A DNA stretch of 64,000 nt from Haematospirillum sp. H1815 (GCF_012102705.1 NZ_JAAVTA010000007.1:1-64000); one strand, 5' to 3'; shown: positions 18,152 to 29,767, counted from the first letter of the stretch. Made by a program: numbers and translations. The notes: generated from the sequence alone by a model not told the origin.

Positions 18152-19080
18152 CGCCAAACACACCACGGCACTTCATAAACCTGTCAGAGATTCCGCCCGG
18201 CACACTGCGCGGTCTTATCCAGCATGCCCGTCAGCTGAAAGCTCTCAAACACCAGCCGCCTCAAATGTTTGCTGGTCTTTCTCTTGCCATGTTGTTTGAC
18301 AAGCGATCAACACGCACACGCGTGTCCTTTGAAGTGGCGATGAAACAGCTTGGTGGCCACAGCGTCGTGATGAGCAAAGAGGAATCCCAGATAGGTGGTG
18401 CCGAGAGCATTGAAAGCACCGCCAAGGTCCTGTCCCGGTTTGTTGATGCCATCATGGTGCGCATGAGCAACCACGGCGCACTGGAAGAGCTGGCCCGCCA
18501 TGCCACCATTCCGGTGATCAACGGCATGACAGATCGCTCACATCCCTGCCAGATTATCGCCTCTCTGATGACGATCGAGGAACATCTGGGCAGCATCAAC
18601 GGGCGTAAACTTGCCTGGTTCGGGGATTACAACAACGTTGCCAGAACATATGTACTGGCAGCGCCCTTGTTCGGGTATGAGATGGTTGTCAGCGGGCCGG
18701 AAGAGGTTATGCCTCCATCTCCCGACTTTCCTTATGAGCCGGACCCGAAGAAGGCCGCCCATCATGCCGATGTCATGATCACCGATACGTGGGTGTCCAT
18801 GGGACAGGAAGGTAAGGGCATTGAGCCGTTTTTGCCCTATCAGGTCAACAGCACCCTGATGTCACTGGCACGGCCCCACGCTATTTTCACGCACTGCCTG
18901 CCAATCCACGAGTGGGAAGAAGTATCCGAAGAGGTCGCAAAATCATCAGCATCTGTCATATACGATGAGGCAGAAAACCGCCTGCACGCCCAAAAAGCCG
19001 TTCTGGCATGGTGCCTGGAAGACGCAGGAGTCAAGATACCCCGACAGGAACACAGCAACATGGAGCGCAATCCATCATAA
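18148..19080 (+). CDS. Ornithine carbamoyltransferase-like protein (ArgF-like)
   Basis: A 310-residue transcarbamylase. It has the carbamoyl-phosphate motif DKRSTRTRVSFE, SHPCQ, HCLP, and the late EAENRLHAQKAVLAW. The D-x-x-x-S-M-G loop (ITDTWVSMG) that binds the alpha-amino group of ornithine in ordinary OTC is present, which argues for free ornithine rather than an N-acetylated substrate. The 80s-loop region reads IGGAESIESTA instead of the usual GRGE type. It is the last gene of the operon. No ArgJ or ArgE deacylase is in the operon to free the amino group, so that step must occur elsewhere. Confidence 0.88.
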   Translation: MTPNTPRHFINLSEIPPGTLRGLIQHARQLKALKHQPPQMFAGLSLAMLFDKRSTRTRVSFEVAMKQLGGHSVVMSKEESQIGGAESIESTAKVLSRFVDAIMVRMSNHGALEELARHATIPVINGMTDRSHPCQIIASLMTIEEHLGSINGRKLAWFGDYNNVARTYVLAAPLFGYEMVVSGPEEVMPPSPDFPYEPDPKKAAHHADVMITDTWVSMGQEGKGIEPFLPYQVNSTLMSLARPHAIFTHCLPIHEWEEVSEEVAKSSASVIYDEAENRLHAQKAVLAWCLEDAGVKIPRQEHSNMERNPS

Positions 19081-19275
19081 CGATACCAAGAAAACGCATG
19101 AGACAAAATACATGATCTTTCCTCACAAGAAAGAATTTCATGTCAGATCATGATGTTATTGTGGTTGGGCAAGACATCAGGGAAAGGGGCTGTCCCCCTG
19201 CTTCATAGGATCGATGTCTGGATTATATGGCCACATCAGCCGCACAGATGGCATGCGCAAGAAGGCAATGCCTAG

Positions 19276-19354
19276 TCTTATCCCGCAGAAGTGTGGGACA
19301 ACGCCGCTTCTCTTTTTGCAAGGTCTTATAAATCAATGCTTTATAGGGCGAATA
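19276..19354. repeat. 3' flank repeat of tRNA-Ser, copy 1
   Basis: This stretch is nearly identical to 55527-55605; the block 19284-19339 is identical over 56 bases to 55535-55590. Both copies sit directly beyond the 3' end of a minus-strand tRNA-Ser gene, in the same orientation. It contains the plus-strand terminator at 19288-19318. Confidence 0.9.
19288..19318 (+). terminator. Plus-strand hairpin terminator in the repeat (copy 1)
   Basis: AGAAGTG pairs with CGCTTCT (one G-U pair) around an 11-base loop and is followed by CTTTTTG. It would stop plus-strand transcription arriving from the arg-like operon before it enters the oppositely oriented tRNA gene. Confidence 0.65.
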
Positions 19355-19444
<90 letters not shown>

Positions 19445-19891
19445 ACCTTGATCTGCTACCTTTGATTTATTGATAGCAGCTGCCCCGAAATTTCTAGTTT
19501 TTCTGCAAAAACCGCGGTCGTCGGAGGCGGCGGACCATATCGCGGGCAGCATCCTCTTGCAACCCCTGTTTTTATCAAGAATGACTTGAGAAGGCAGAGA
19601 CAAGACCTCAAGAACTCATAACGAGAGCCCGAATCGCCGTAGAACAAGGGATCACAGCCCACAGGAAGACAAGTGTCCGCACCTGACGAGGTCCAAAACA
19701 CGCGATCGGAAACCCGACGCCACCCATAATTACGGAGATATTTCAGGACCTGACAGAAAAGTCGGGGCAAACGGGGGGGTTTTTCAGCCTCCCCCATTGA
19801 CAGTTGGGGTCGCGTGCGTATTATTGCGCCCTCTTTCAGCGGGTTGCCCAATGGTTTCCCGCCCCATGATTATAAAAAAGGTTGCAGCACC
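19445..19891. other. Intergenic region between tRNA-Ser(CGA) and rplU
   Basis: No convincing gene; a minus-strand open frame covers much of it but has no family-like features. The left end should hold the tRNA promoter on the minus strand. The right end holds the strong rplU promoter and the L21 leader. Confidence 0.5.
19797..19824 (+). promoter_or_regulatory. Strong sigma70-type promoter for rplU-rpmA
   Basis: TTGACA at 19797-19802, a 16-base spacer, and TATTAT at 19819-19824 (preceded by TGCG). This is a near-consensus promoter about 68 bases before the rplU start, fitting for a ribosomal protein operon. Confidence 0.8.
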
Positions 19892-20191
19892 ATGTTCGCA
19901 GTCATCAAGACCGGCGGCAAGCAGTACAAGGTCGCCAAGGATGACATCATCGCAGTTGAGAAAATCACTGCCGATGCGGGTTCATCCGTGAAGTTTGACC
20001 AGGTCCTGCTGGTCGGCGACAAGGTCGGCGCCCCCGTGGTGGACGGTGCCTCCGTCACCGCCGAGGTGCTGGAACAGTTCCGCGACGAGAAGGTGATCGT
20101 TTTCAAGAAAAAGCGTCGCCAGAACTATCGCCGCAAGAATGGTCACCGCCAGGCTCTGACCTTGGTGAAGATCACCGGCATCAGCGGCTGA
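19892..20191 (+). CDS. rplU: 50S ribosomal protein L21
   Basis: A 99-residue L21 that binds 23S rRNA. The N-terminus [18 protein letters not shown] and the C-terminal basic motif [16 protein letters not shown] are diagnostic. The start is ATG 19892 with an upstream AAAAGG; an in-frame upstream extension exists but is not part of the family. rpmA follows after 34 bases, as in nearly all bacteria. Confidence 0.97.
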   Translation: MFAVIKTGGKQYKVAKDDIIAVEKITADAGSSVKFDQVLLVGDKVGAPVVDGASVTAEVLEQFRDEKVIVFKKKRRQNYRRKNGHRQALTLVKITGISG

Positions 20192-20225
20192 GAACGCTGG
20201 TTCGGTCAGATAAGGGAGCAGAGAA

Positions 20226-20495
20226 ATGGCTCATAAAAAGGCAGGCGGCTCTTCGCGTAACGGTCGCGATACAGAGGGCAAACGCCTTGGCGTGAAGAAG
20301 TTCGGTGGCGAGTCTGTCGTTCCGGGCAATATCATCATCCGTCAGCGCGGCACAAAATGGCACCCGGGTCAGGGTGTGGGCTTGGGTCGTGACTACACCA
20401 TATTTGCCACTGTAGAAGGCAATGTGCAGTTTCGTCAGGGCTTCAAACGTCGGACCTACGTCTCTGTCGTTCCAGCTGCACAGGCTGCGGAATAA
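20226..20495 (+). CDS. rpmA: 50S ribosomal protein L27
   Basis: An 89-residue L27 located near the peptidyl-transferase centre. It begins [20 protein letters not shown] with the conserved GVKKFGGE and [15 protein letters not shown] motifs. The start has GGGAGCAGAGAA before it. It follows rplU and is followed by a strong terminator at 20563. Confidence 0.98.
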   Translation: MAHKKAGGSSRNGRDTEGKRLGVKKFGGESVVPGNIIIRQRGTKWHPGQGVGLGRDYTIFATVEGNVQFRQGFKRRTYVSVVPAAQAAE

Positions 20496-20562
20496 AACAG
20501 GAAACGGGAGAGATCCCTTTTCATTATCGGATACAGTCCCTGACAGACTGTAACGACCGACA

Positions 20563-20590
20563 GGGGAATGGAGTGTCCATTCCCCTTTTT
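20563..20590 (+). terminator. Rho-independent terminator after rpmA
   Basis: GGGGAATGGA at 20563-20572 pairs perfectly with TCCATTCCCC at 20576-20585 around a 3-base loop, followed by TTTTT. It separates the abundant rplU-rpmA message from obg. Confidence 0.92.
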
Positions 20591-20679
20591 GGCGTCCAAG
20601 CCGGGAGCCTGCATTGCAGGGGGTCAGCCCTCTGAAGCTTTTGTGCTTTTCCCGGCAGACAGGACGTTACACAGCATGA

Positions 20680-23033
<2,354 letters not shown>

Positions 23034-24251
23034 TATTGGACAAAAAGCGCGGCAGGCACAGTCCATTCTGGCAATAGCCCCGAGTGCTGCCCGTAACCTG
23101 GCATTAACAGAGGCTGCACAGGCCTTGCGGAGTGATCAGAACCTTATTCTGGATGCCAATGCACAAGACCGTTCGGCGGCACAGGCGGCAGGTATCACGC
23201 CATCTATGCTGGACCGCCTGAGTCTTGATGCTCATCGCATCGAGGCCATGGCCCGTAGCCTAGAAGATATTGCATCCCTGCCGGATCCTCTTGGGACTGT
23301 GCTGGCCCGCTGGGAACGCCCGAATGGCCTGCAAATTTCCCGTGTCCGTGTTCCTCTGGGAGTCATCGGGGTTATTTACGAAAGCCGCCCCAATGTAACG
23401 GCCGACGCCGGGGGGCTCTGCCTGAAGTCCGGAAATGCTGTCATTCTAAGGGGGGGATCGGAGAGCTTTCATTCATCACAGGCCATCTTGGGAAGCCTGC
23501 ATACCGGACCCAAGAAAGCCGGCCTGCCGAAAGAATGTCTACAAATGATCCTGACAACGGATCGCGCTGCCGTGGGGGCGCTACTGCGCATGGATCGCTA
23601 TGTGGATGTTATCATTCCACGCGGCGGACGGTCCCTGATTGAACGCATCACGGCCGAAAGCAGGATTCCTGTTCTGAAGCACCTGGACGGGATCTGCCAC
23701 ACGTACCTTCATGCTGCAGCCAATCCCGATATGGCCGTATCGGTCGTGCTGAATGCCAAGATGCGCCGTACCGGCATCTGCGGAGCAACAGAAACGCTTC
23801 TGGTTGATCGCACGGTTGCTCCAGCGATTTTGCCACGCGTGGCCGCAGCACTGGCAGAACGCGGATGCGTGCTGAAGGGCGATCCTGAGGCCTGTACCCT
23901 TGTGCCCTCCATGCAGCCCGCCCATGATGACGACTGGGACACGGAATACTTGGATGCGATCCTGTCAATCCGGATTGTGAGGGGGCCAGATGAGGCCATC
24001 CAGCACATCCAACGTCATTCCAGCCACCATACAGACGCCATCATCACCGAAGACGCTAGTGTTGCTGAACGCTTTCTCAACACAGTTGATTCCGCCATCG
24101 TCATGTGGAATGCATCAACCCAGTTTGCAGATGGCGGAGAATTTGGCATGGGGGCCGAAATTGGCATAGCGACCGGAAAACTGCATGCCCGGGGGCCGGT
24201 TGGGACAGAGCAACTGACAACATTCAAGTACCACGTGCGCGGTAACGGACA

Positions 24252-24893
24252 GTGTCGGGCATAGACCTGACATTTCCCGGCCCGGTACCCAGCCGGGGCG
24301 ACCATCGCCGGCGGAAGATCGGGCTTCTGGGGGGATCTTTCAATCCAGCCCACGACGGACACCGTCATATCAGCCTGGAAGCGATTCGCCGGCTGGGCCT
24401 TGATGAGGTCTGGTGGCTGGTCTCGCCGCAAAACCCGCTGAAACCAAGGGCAGGCATGCTCCCCCTTCCGATCCGGATCGAAAAGGCACGCCACATGGCA
24501 CGCCACCCGAGAATCCGGGTCAGCGGCCTTGAGAGCCATTTGCCCTCCCGCTTTACAGCCGATACCCTGCGTGCCCTGAAAACCCGATTCCCGGCCGCCC
24601 AATTTGTCTGGTTGATGGGAGCGGACAATATGCTACAGATACCGCACTGGTATCGTTGGTCTACAATCTTTTCCCTGGTCCCCGTTGCGATTCTGGACCG
24701 GGGTGAATATGCTGGAAGAGCCTTGGTTGGCACAGCCGCCCAGCGCTTCCTGCGGTTCCGTGTTGCGGCATCGCAGGTGAGTGATCTGGCAGGCAAGACA
24801 CCACCGGCATGGGCTTTCCTGCGGATACGGCTCCACCCGGCCTCATCAACGGCAATACGGAGCCAGAGAAGGGAGCCTGAGGAACGGACCTGA
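24252..24893 (+). CDS. nadD: Nicotinate-nucleotide adenylyltransferase
   Basis: A 213-residue nucleotidyltransferase that makes NaAD from NaMN and ATP in NAD synthesis. The signature GLLGGSFNPAHDGHRHISL is near residues 24-42 and WLVSPQNPLKP near 56-66. The late SATAIRSQRR-type motif of the family is seen as SSTAIRSQRR. The start is GTG 24252, overlapping proA by 13 bases. rsfS follows after 34 bases. Confidence 0.95.
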   Translation: MSGIDLTFPGPVPSRGDHRRRKIGLLGGSFNPAHDGHRHISLEAIRRLGLDEVWWLVSPQNPLKPRAGMLPLPIRIEKARHMARHPRIRVSGLESHLPSRFTADTLRALKTRFPAAQFVWLMGADNMLQIPHWYRWSTIFSLVPVAILDRGEYAGRALVGTAAQRFLRFRVAASQVSDLAGKTPPAWAFLRIRLHPASSTAIRSQRREPEERT

Positions 24894-24927
24894 AGGGCCG
24901 GACCCGGATATCAGAGACAAGACGGCT

Positions 24928-25350
24928 ATGCCAGAGGAGAGAACCATTCATACGACCCCTGCACCACAGTCCCACAAAGATGGTCTTCCGGGCCTGATCG
25001 GCGACTGCCTCGACGCCAACAAGGCTGAGCACATCACGGTTATCGATATTCGCGACAAGACGTCAGCGGCCGACACCATGATCATTGCATCCGGACGTTC
25101 CCCACGTCATGTATCAGCCTTGGCGGGCCATGTTGTCGATATGCTCAGGGAACACGGCATCCGGGCAGCAACCGAAGGACGCGAAACCTGCGACTGGGTC
25201 CTGATCGATGCCGGTGATATCTTGGTCCATCTGTTCCGTCCCGAAGTCAGGGCATTCTATAATCTGGAAAGAATGTGGGGAGGCGGCAATGCACCTGTAC
25301 CGGAAAGCATGGTGCATAGAAGCAGCGGAAACTGGGAAGTGACGGCGTGA
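24928..25350 (+). CDS. rsfS: Ribosomal silencing factor RsfS
   Basis: A 140-residue RsfS/Iojap-family factor that binds L14 and blocks subunit joining in starvation. Family segments: DIRDKTSAADTMIIASGRS, AATEGRETCDWVLIDAGDI and VHLFRPEVRAFYNLERMWG. The ATG at 24928 starts the family region; a longer frame upstream merely overlaps nadD. It lies between nadD and rlmH, a highly conserved order. Confidence 0.95.
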   Translation: MPEERTIHTTPAPQSHKDGLPGLIGDCLDANKAEHITVIDIRDKTSAADTMIIASGRSPRHVSALAGHVVDMLREHGIRAATEGRETCDWVLIDAGDILVHLFRPEVRAFYNLERMWGGGNAPVPESMVHRSSGNWEVTA

Positions 25351-25381
25351 CCAAAGGCATCTCGCAATCGGGGGCGCAATA

Positions 25382-25840
25382 ATGTCTTTTGTGATCGCAG
25401 CCGTAGGCCGGTCCCGCCCGGGGCCGGAACGAGCGCTGTATGACCACTACCTGTCACGCCTGCGCGAACCTGTGCTTTTAAGAGAAGTCGAAGAGAAAAG
25501 ACCCCTCCCGGTGCCCGACCGCATGGCCCGGGAGGGAAAACTCCTGCTCTCCTGCGTCCCAACGGGATCAAAGGTTGTTGTTCTGGACGAGCGTGGGCAC
25601 ATGCAGAGCAGCAGAGACTTTGCCTCTGTATTGGAGCGGTGGCTGAGTGAAGGAACCTCAAGCATTTCCTTCCTCATCGGAGGTGCCGACGGCCACGACC
25701 CTGCCGTCAGAGACCGCGCCGACCTACTGCTGGGATTTGGCAGCATGACTTGGCCGCACATGCTGGTACGCGGTATGCTGGCCGAGCAGCTGTACCGGGC
25801 AAGGTGCATCATGGATGGCCACCCCTATCACCGGGACTAA
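25382..25840 (+). CDS. rlmH: 23S rRNA (pseudouridine1915-N3)-methyltransferase RlmH
   Basis: A 152-residue SPOUT methyltransferase that methylates pseudouridine 1915 in 23S rRNA. The knotted SAM-binding region is seen as SFLIGGADGHDPAVRDRAD and SMTWPHMLVRGMLAEQLYRA, with HPYHR at the C-terminus. Length is normal. It ends the rplU-to-rlmH block, 6 bases tail to tail with the EF-hand gene. Confidence 0.96.
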   Translation: MSFVIAAVGRSRPGPERALYDHYLSRLREPVLLREVEEKRPLPVPDRMAREGKLLLSCVPTGSKVVVLDERGHMQSSRDFASVLERWLSEGTSSISFLIGGADGHDPAVRDRADLLLGFGSMTWPHMLVRGMLAEQLYRARCIMDGHPYHRD

Positions 25841-25846
25841 TCTCTC

Positions 25847-26347
25847 CTATTTCTCCTCGCGATGGTCGCAGACACGGGGCCGCTCCGCATTGTTACGCAG
25901 GACAGAGGCAAGCCCACCCCGGCTGATGCGGCCATCATGATCAAGGTCAAAAGCCTCGAGTCCATCGTCATAGGACATAAACTCATCCAACGCGAGCAGG
26001 CCGTCCTGGTTCAGGTCCATGGATCGATACATCCAGACATGATGCTTCTCACGCACAATCTCGTTCTTGGGATGGACCCACAGATGATCCAGGCTGCTCT
26101 GATATCCCTGCATCCACTCAGCTCGGTCAAGAAAACCGCTCCGATCTCCATCAAGCTGATGAAATCTTGAGTTACGCACCGCCGATCGCTCATCGCGCGT
26201 AATCACCCCGTCATGATTCTGGTCAAAGACCTGCAGGATAGCCTCCGCCCGGTCCTCATAGGGAGAGGGTAGCGCTTGGAAAGAAAGTAATGAAAAACAA
26301 GATAAAAATGATCCAATAAAAAAGGCCAGATTCCGTACCCTCATCAT
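25847..26347 (-). CDS. Secreted protein with four EF-hand motifs
   Basis: A 166-residue protein starting at ATG-ATG 26347 with GGAG five bases upstream. A signal peptide is evident (MMRVRNLAFFIGSFLSCFSL). Four EF-hand loops are visible: DQNHDGVITRDE, DGDRSGFLDRAE, DLNQDGLLALDE and DLDHDGRISRGG. The last lacks the usual Glu at position 12 and may bind weakly. The protein likely binds calcium in the periplasm or outside the cell. It is divergent from the PepSY/two-component operon, with promoters between them. Confidence 0.88.
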   Translation of the reverse strand: MMRVRNLAFFIGSFLSCFSLLSFQALPSPYEDRAEAILQVFDQNHDGVITRDERSAVRNSRFHQLDGDRSGFLDRAEWMQGYQSSLDHLWVHPKNEIVREKHHVWMYRSMDLNQDGLLALDEFMSYDDGLEAFDLDHDGRISRGGLASVLRNNAERPRVCDHREEK

Positions 26348-26387
26348 GGAAACTCCTTTACAGGGGTTAACAACATGAAATAGAACG

Positions 26388-26416
26388 TTATCATACGAAC
26401 ATGACACCCATATAAT
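26388..26416 (+). promoter_or_regulatory. Candidate sigma70 promoter of the PepSY/two-component operon
   Basis: TTATCA at 26388-26393, a 17-base spacer, and a perfect TATAAT at 26411-26416. It lies 52 bases before the PepSY gene and would drive the three-gene operon to 29210. Confidence 0.65.
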
Positions 26417-26468
26417 GGAATAATATTCGTAGACACTCCGTTATGCATAAATTATATTTCATGCGACC

Positions 26469-27020
26469 ATGTACAAGACATCGAAAATAATAGCGCCAGC
26501 CATATGCGCTGTTCTCTTGGCTGCGCCTCCTGTCCACTCACGGTCCTATAGCCACGAGCAAGCCCGAAATGCTCTGGAGGCTGGAGAAATTGCCTCTCTC
26601 CGTGATGTTGTGACAACGTGCGAAGCTGATTTCTCCGGCCGTATTGTGCAAGCCGATCTTTCAAGGGATCTCAGTGGGTGGGTTTACACTCTTAAGATGC
26701 TTACTCCAAACGGAAGTATTTTGAAGGTGCGCTACGATGCCCTCACCAGAGTGCTGGTCAGTGCACGCGGTCACGATCTTGTCCGCTGGTATCGGGGGGA
26801 ACCCGCTGCACTTGCAGAAGTGGCATCTCCCGGATCCATACGGTCACGCGTGAGAGAGGAGCCACCCTCACACCCCACGACAATGGGGCATATACCACGT
26901 GCGGTGCCATGGCATCACAAACTACTGCAATGGCTGGAACCCGACATGGACGAACCTCCACCACCGTCTTCACTGGAACCAGATCTTCCTCTTCCACCAG
27001 AGGACAGGACAAACCAGTAG
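26469..27020 (+). CDS. Exported PepSY-like protein
   Basis: A 183-residue protein with a signal peptide (IIAPAICAVLLAAPPVHS) and a PepSY-like core: the region EQARNALEAGEIASLRDVV and the strand pair VYTLKMLTPNGSILKVRYDA. The C-terminal third is Pro-rich and ends DLPLPPED. PepSY proteins are exported and often sit beside PhoPQ-type regulators, as here. The response-regulator gene follows after 43 bases. Confidence 0.8.
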   Translation: MYKTSKIIAPAICAVLLAAPPVHSRSYSHEQARNALEAGEIASLRDVVTTCEADFSGRIVQADLSRDLSGWVYTLKMLTPNGSILKVRYDALTRVLVSARGHDLVRWYRGEPAALAEVASPGSIRSRVREEPPSHPTTMGHIPRAVPWHHKLLQWLEPDMDEPPPPSSLEPDLPLPPEDRTNQ

Positions 27021-27063
27021 CGCCGCATTAAAGAACGCCACAATATCCAGAAAGAGCTCGTTT

Positions 27064-27747
27064 ATGCGTCTTCTTGTTATCGAAGATGAATCAGCATTGC
27101 AGTCTCAGCTGCTCCAGACCCTGCGGGGCTATGGCTATGCCGTGGATGTATCTGCGGACGGGGAAGATGGCCATTTTCTGGGGGAAAGTATCCCCTTTGA
27201 TGCCATAGTCCTTGACTTGGGACTACCCGGCATTGATGGACTGAGCATCCTGAAGAAATGGCGGGAATCAGGGATCAATACACCTGTGCTGATTCTGACC
27301 GCCCGCTCCAGCTGGCAGGAAAAGGTTGATGGCATTGATGCCGGAGCCGACGACTATCTCGCAAAGCCATTTCGCATGGAAGAACTTCTGGCCCGTATCC
27401 GCGCATTGATCCGTCGCTCCAACGGCCATTCCTCCAATGAGCTGTTATGTCAGCCCGTTCAACTGGACACACGAACCGGACGCGTTATGGTCCATGATAA
27501 GCTTATCCCCCTGACAAGCCACGAATATCGGGTTCTAAGCTACCTGATGCATCATCAGGGCCGAATCATTTCGCGTAGCGAATTGACGGAGCATCTTTAT
27601 GCCCAGGACTTTGACCGTGACTCCAACACAATAGAAGTGTTCATCGGGCGACTGAGACGCAAACTGGGTTGCGACATCATCCAGACTGTCCGCGGCCTTG
27701 GCTACCAAGTCTTGCCAGAGGATACAATCCAGAGAACAGGATCCTGA
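27064..27747 (+). CDS. OmpR-family response regulator (PhoP/QseB-like)
   Basis: A 227-residue regulator. The receiver domain opens MRLLVIEDE with phosphoacceptor Asp51 in AIVLDLGLPG and the conserved Lys in YLAKPF. The C-terminal winged-helix domain shows LTSHEYRVLSYLMHHQG and VFIGRLRRKLG. The start at 27064 aligns with the family; a longer open frame upstream is not part of it. It is followed by the kinase gene after 5 bases, so they form one system. Confidence 0.93.
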   Translation: MRLLVIEDESALQSQLLQTLRGYGYAVDVSADGEDGHFLGESIPFDAIVLDLGLPGIDGLSILKKWRESGINTPVLILTARSSWQEKVDGIDAGADDYLAKPFRMEELLARIRALIRRSNGHSSNELLCQPVQLDTRTGRVMVHDKLIPLTSHEYRVLSYLMHHQGRIISRSELTEHLYAQDFDRDSNTIEVFIGRLRRKLGCDIIQTVRGLGYQVLPEDTIQRTGS

Positions 27748-27752
27748 CCTCT

Positions 27753-29210
27753 GTGACCAAAACACCTGCACAGAATCGAAACCCATCTTTACGGGTACGC
27801 CTTCTCGTTGGAGCCGCACTCTGGGTCAGCATGGCCTTGGCCATTGCGGGCTTCGGCCTGCAAGCCCTGTTCGAGAACTTTGTGCAGGGCCAGATGGTCA
27901 GCCGCCTGTCTGTCATTCTTGATCATATCGCCGCCAACATCGACATCGGTACCGACGGTCAGATTACCCTGCTGTCCCGGCCGGCAAATCCGCTCTTTCA
28001 ACGCCCTCTTTCAGGGCTCTACTGGCAAGTAGAATACGGAAACAAGGTCATTTTGCGATCCCGTTCACTCTGGGATGAGCAAATGGACCTTCCCTACGCG
28101 GCAAGCCCCCTTGATGGGTCAATACAGGTTGAATATGCCGGTGGTCCAGGACAGTCCAAGATCCTGGCCGTCACGCGGTTTATAACACTGCCGGAAACAC
28201 ATCGTCTGTTTCGCATTGTTGCGGGAACAGACGAACGCAGCCTAGAGCGTCTCTTCACCAGATTCTGCCGTATTATCACGATTGCCCTTGGTCTTCTGGC
28301 CATTGGCATTATGGCTGCCGTCTGGGGACAAATAACATTCGGCCTAGCACCCTTCCGGCACCTGCGGCAATCCTTGGCCGATATCCGCAGCGGAAGAAAC
28401 AATACCTTGGAAGGGCGCTGGCCAGTTGAAGTTGTACCCTTGGTCGAAGATCTGAATGCGCTTCTCCTTCACCATGACAAGATGGTAAGAAACGCACGCA
28501 CCCATGCTGGCAATCTGGCCCATGCCCTGAAGACACCCTTGGCCGTCATCATGAATGAATCGGACCGGCTGGATAAACAGGAACAGCATCAGGCAGCACG
28601 TCTTCTGAAACAGCAAACAGAAGCCATGCAACGCCATATTGAACACCATCTGGCGCGGGCACGGGCCCAAACATCCACAAAGACACGGGGCCTACGCACA
28701 GCGCCAGAACCATCTATTGAACGTCTGTGCCGAACCATGCGCCACCTTCACAAGACAGACATCAAGGTTAGCCTCGACGAACACTGCCCCTCTTTTTGCG
28801 GCAACCAGGAAACGCTAGAGGAAATCATCGGCAACCTCCTTGACAATGCCTGCAAGTGGTCAAGAAGCCAGGTCATTGTACAGGTGGGATCAAATGTTGA
28901 CGGTGAGTTATCGATAAGCGTGGATGATGACGGCCCCGGCATACCGGACTCACACATCGACGCAGCTCTGCACCGCGGACATCGCCTTGATGAAAGCAAA
29001 CCAGGCAGTGGTCTTGGGTTGTCGATTGCGGATGACCTTGCCCGAACAGCGGGAGGATCACTGCACCTTGGGCGCTCCGCAATCCTTGGAGGCCTTATGG
29101 CACATGTGACCCTCCCCGCATCAGCGGCGACGTGTCAGCAACAAACTAAGCATGCCTACAGCGCTGCAGGACCGGTAGAGGCTGCCTCTTCTCTCTCCAG
29201 AATCAGATGA
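27753..29210 (+). CDS. Sensor histidine kinase (PhoQ-like)
   Basis: A 485-residue membrane kinase starting at GTG 27753. A transmembrane segment near residues 20-40 and another near 175-195 flank a periplasmic domain. The phosphoacceptor His lies in LAHALKTPLAVIMNE near residue 255. ATP-binding boxes are intact: NLLDNACKWS, DDGPGIPDS and GSGLGLSI. It pairs with the preceding regulator. The EF-hand and PepSY neighbours suggest a divalent-cation or envelope signal, which is inferred. Its 3' end overlaps the convergent lipoprotein gene by 55 bases. Confidence 0.92.
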   Translation: MTKTPAQNRNPSLRVRLLVGAALWVSMALAIAGFGLQALFENFVQGQMVSRLSVILDHIAANIDIGTDGQITLLSRPANPLFQRPLSGLYWQVEYGNKVILRSRSLWDEQMDLPYAASPLDGSIQVEYAGGPGQSKILAVTRFITLPETHRLFRIVAGTDERSLERLFTRFCRIITIALGLLAIGIMAAVWGQITFGLAPFRHLRQSLADIRSGRNNTLEGRWPVEVVPLVEDLNALLLHHDKMVRNARTHAGNLAHALKTPLAVIMNESDRLDKQEQHQAARLLKQQTEAMQRHIEHHLARARAQTSTKTRGLRTAPEPSIERLCRTMRHLHKTDIKVSLDEHCPSFCGNQETLEEIIGNLLDNACKWSRSQVIVQVGSNVDGELSISVDDDGPGIPDSHIDAALHRGHRLDESKPGSGLGLSIADDLARTAGGSLHLGRSAILGGLMAHVTLPASAATCQQQTKHAYSAAGPVEAASSLSRIR

Positions 29211-29563
29211 CTGGACGGGCTGTACTTGTTACTGGCACCGGAAGCGGCATCAATCACCACACCAATACCACCACCAAGAATAATGTTACCGAATGTCATG
29301 GCTGCAACATCAGATTCTACTGTCATCTCAGCCGTACGATATCCCTCTTTCTCGCAACGCACCAAGATATCAAGCTTTGTTTTCTCAACCTTCACGGCCC
29401 CTGGCGTTGTCACCTGCCCGATGACACGACCATCCCGGTGCAGAGTGCACAGAGCACCCTGAGGGGTCGTTCCAAAAGAAAGATCCTGAGTTGTTCCTTC
29501 AATGATCGATGAACAGGCTGGTGCCAGCATGACAAGCATAGATGCAACAAGAAAACGCTTCAC
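29156..29563 (-). CDS. Small lipoprotein with a PEGA-like region
   Basis: A 135-residue exported lipoprotein starting at GTG 29563 behind a GGGGG ribosome site. The lipobox is LAPAC near residue 17. The core (FGTTPQGALCTLHRDGRVIG, TPGAVKVEKTKLDILVRCEK) resembles PEGA-type surface domains, and GNIILGGGIGVVIDAASGA is a glycine-rich hydrophobic segment. The exact function is unknown. It converges with the histidine kinase. Confidence 0.8.
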   Translation of the reverse strand: MKRFLVASMLVMLAPACSSIIEGTTQDLSFGTTPQGALCTLHRDGRVIGQVTTPGAVKVEKTKLDILVRCEKEGYRTAEMTVESDVAAMTFGNIILGGGIGVVIDAASGASNKYSPSSHLILEREEAASTGPAAL

Positions 29564-29574
29564 AAAAGCCCCCT

Positions 29575-29586
29575 GTAATTAATTAC
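29575..29586. promoter_or_regulatory. Perfect 12-bp palindrome upstream of the lipoprotein gene
   Basis: GTAATTAATTAC is its own reverse complement and lies 12 bases before the lipoprotein start. It could be an operator, or chance in an AT-rich stretch. Confidence 0.3.
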
Positions 29587-29767
29587 AATCAATAACAAAT
29601 CTCCTATAAGGCACCAAGAATGCGTTGAGCAAGGGAAATCTTAGAAAGAAATAAATTACCGATATTCTATCAAAAATTAATATTGGCAGGGCTTGGTTGA
29701 TTCTTCCCCAGCCGCTATGATGGCATGTCCAGCGCCATGCCCTTGCCAACCCGGGAGAGTTTCTGAC

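Noticed and set aside
19456..19851. Minus-strand 131-codon frame before rplU
   Set aside because: It overlaps the strong rplU promoter, is Cys- and Arg-rich, and no family pattern is seen.
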